This document shows, in pieces, positions 11,441 through 12,289 of a DNA stretch of 12,289 bases. The notes beneath the pieces were generated by a model, which was given only the letters and a program-made list of their open reading frames with translations, had not been told where the DNA came from and searched no databases. Origin of the DNA: Chloroflexota bacterium (GTDB taxonomy: Bacteria > Chloroflexota > Dehalococcoidia > JACQGW01); contig JACQGW010000190.1 of NCBI GenBank assembly GCA_016199325.1, positions 1 through 12,289 on the forward strand. Direction: 5' to 3'. Position 1 is the stretch's first letter; every line of letters starts with the position of its first letter. A program made the position numbers and the translations under genes.

Positions 11441-12289
11441 TCACGCCAGCAGGCTCACCGCAAAGAGGACGCCGAACAGCAGATGGAGGCGAGCCGTTCC
11501 TCGGAGCGCGCCGTTGAGCACCGGGCCCGTCTGGCCGACGACGACGCGCACCAGGGAGATCGCCAGCGGCAGCGTGAGCCAGGGCAGCCAGAACCACCCG
11601 GAGGGGCTGCCGGCGAGCCAGTACACGAGCGGCACTACGTAGGCGACGGCGACGAGCAGGACGTACTCGATGCGGGTTGCCCGCCGGCCGAGCCGAACGG
11701 CGAGCGTGTGCTTGCCGGCAGCGCGGTCGGTGTCGATGTCGCGCAGGTTGTTCACGACCAGGATCGCCGTTACCAGCAGGGCGACGGGAATGGCGACGAC
11801 GAACGCCGCGCCGGTCGCCGTGCCGGTGTGAAGGTAGAAGGTCCCGACGACGGCGACGAGGCCGAAGAAGATGAAGACGAAGAGGTCGCCGAGGCCATGA
11901 TAGCCGAAGGGCCAGGGTCCGCCGGTGTAGAGGACGCCCGCGGCGATGGAGAGCAGGCCGACGACGAGGATCGGCCAGCCGCCGACGGCGACGAGGTAGA
12001 GGCCGACGAGCGCCGCCAGGCCGAAGGTCAGGACCGTCGCCCGCCGGACCGCCGCGGGGGCGATCAACCCGCTCTGGGTGACCCGGACCGGCCCGAGCCG
12101 TGCCGCCGTGTCGGCGCCCTTGCGATAGTCGAAGTAGTCGTTAGCCAGGTTGGTGCCCACCTGGATCAGCACCGCCGCGACCAGCGCGGCGACAAACGGC
12201 AGCGGCCGGAAAGACCCAGCGGCCGCCCCCGCCGCCGTCCCGACGAGCACCGGCACCACCGCCGCCGGCAGCGTCGGAAGGCGCGCCGC
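11441..12289 (-). CDS. menA: 1,4-Dihydroxy-2-naphthoate polyprenyltransferase (MenA), 5' end outside window
   Basis: MenA attaches a polyprenyl chain to DHNA in the membrane to form demethylmenaquinone. UbiA-family signatures are clear: NDYFDYRKGAD (about residues 40-50 counted from 12259) and a second Asp motif in NNLRDIDTDRAAGKHT (about 170-185), with VTQSGLI between them. Many hydrophobic segments and the C-terminal GTARLHLLFGVLFAVSLLA fit the family. The frame stays open to the window edge, and the ten codons upstream of GTG 12259 read AARLPTLPAA, typical of the MenA N-terminus before VVPVLVG; the true start therefore lies beyond 12289. It is the upstream gene of menA-menC-menE here, so the promoter and other men genes are probably outside the window. 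Confidence 0.9.
   Translation of the reverse strand, partial: AARLPTLPAAVVPVLVGTAAGAAAGSFRPLPFVAALVAAVLIQVGTNLANDYFDYRKGADTAARLGPVRVTQSGLIAPAAVRRATVLTFGLAALVGLYLVAVGGWPILVVGLLSIAAGVLYTGGPWPFGYHGLGDLFVFIFFGLVAVVGTFYLHTGTATGAAFVVAIPVALLVTAILVVNNLRDIDTDRAAGKHTLAVRLGRRATRIEYVLLVAVAYVVPLVYWLAGSPSGWFWLPWLTLPLAISLVRVVVGQTGPVLNGALRGTARLHLLFGVLFAVSLLA

Overview
This is a GC-rich bacterial window dominated by redox and quinone genes. The protein families, the menA-menC-menE order and the many intergenic palindromic and simple repeats suggest a Chloroflexota bacterium, perhaps close to Thermomicrobia/Sphaerobacter. That placement is inference; no rRNA, tRNA or other taxonomic marker is present.

Layout. 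Bases 1-164 are non-coding repeats: a 30-bp-arm inverted repeat and a C-rich tract with a 7-bp period. Plus-strand genes follow: a YbhN/UPF0104-type membrane protein (165-1178), a UDP-glucose 6-dehydrogenase (1255-2607) with a good promoter candidate in front of it, and three consecutive genes for a NuoE/NuoF/NuoG-type redox complex (2624-8182). The complex has the composition of the soluble NAD-dependent formate dehydrogenase FdsGBA: gamma is NuoE-like, beta is NuoF-like, and alpha is a molybdopterin formate-dehydrogenase fold with a NuoG-like iron-sulfur N-terminus. The minus strand carries the menaquinone genes menA (cut by the window end), menC and menE, convergent with the redox operon. 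Between the two operons lie a DUF433 antitoxin-like relic without a nearby stop codon and a large dispersed palindrome.

The main point of interest is the redox complex. The Fe-S and FMN ligands I can identify are essentially intact, but residues at both substrate sites are replaced. In alpha, the Cys/Sec that binds Mo is Phe403, the substrate arginine is Val638 and the Lys next to the proximal cluster is Arg310. In beta, four positions of the NADH pocket are changed (Gly200, Val219, Ser307, Arg327) while the FMN motifs remain. It therefore looks like a full electron-transfer wire with neither formate nor NADH chemistry in recognisable form. This may be a neofunctionalised complex; the neighbouring menaquinone genes make a quinone-linked role conceivable but unproven.

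The second theme is repeat invasion. Nearly identical hairpins of GAGTGAT-type heptamers sit in both gene junctions around the beta gene, just upstream of the ribosome-binding sites. Two conserved enzymes (alpha and MenE) each carry a palindromic repeat that has entered the reading frame without breaking it. Several unrelated simple repeats here share the same 7-bp period.
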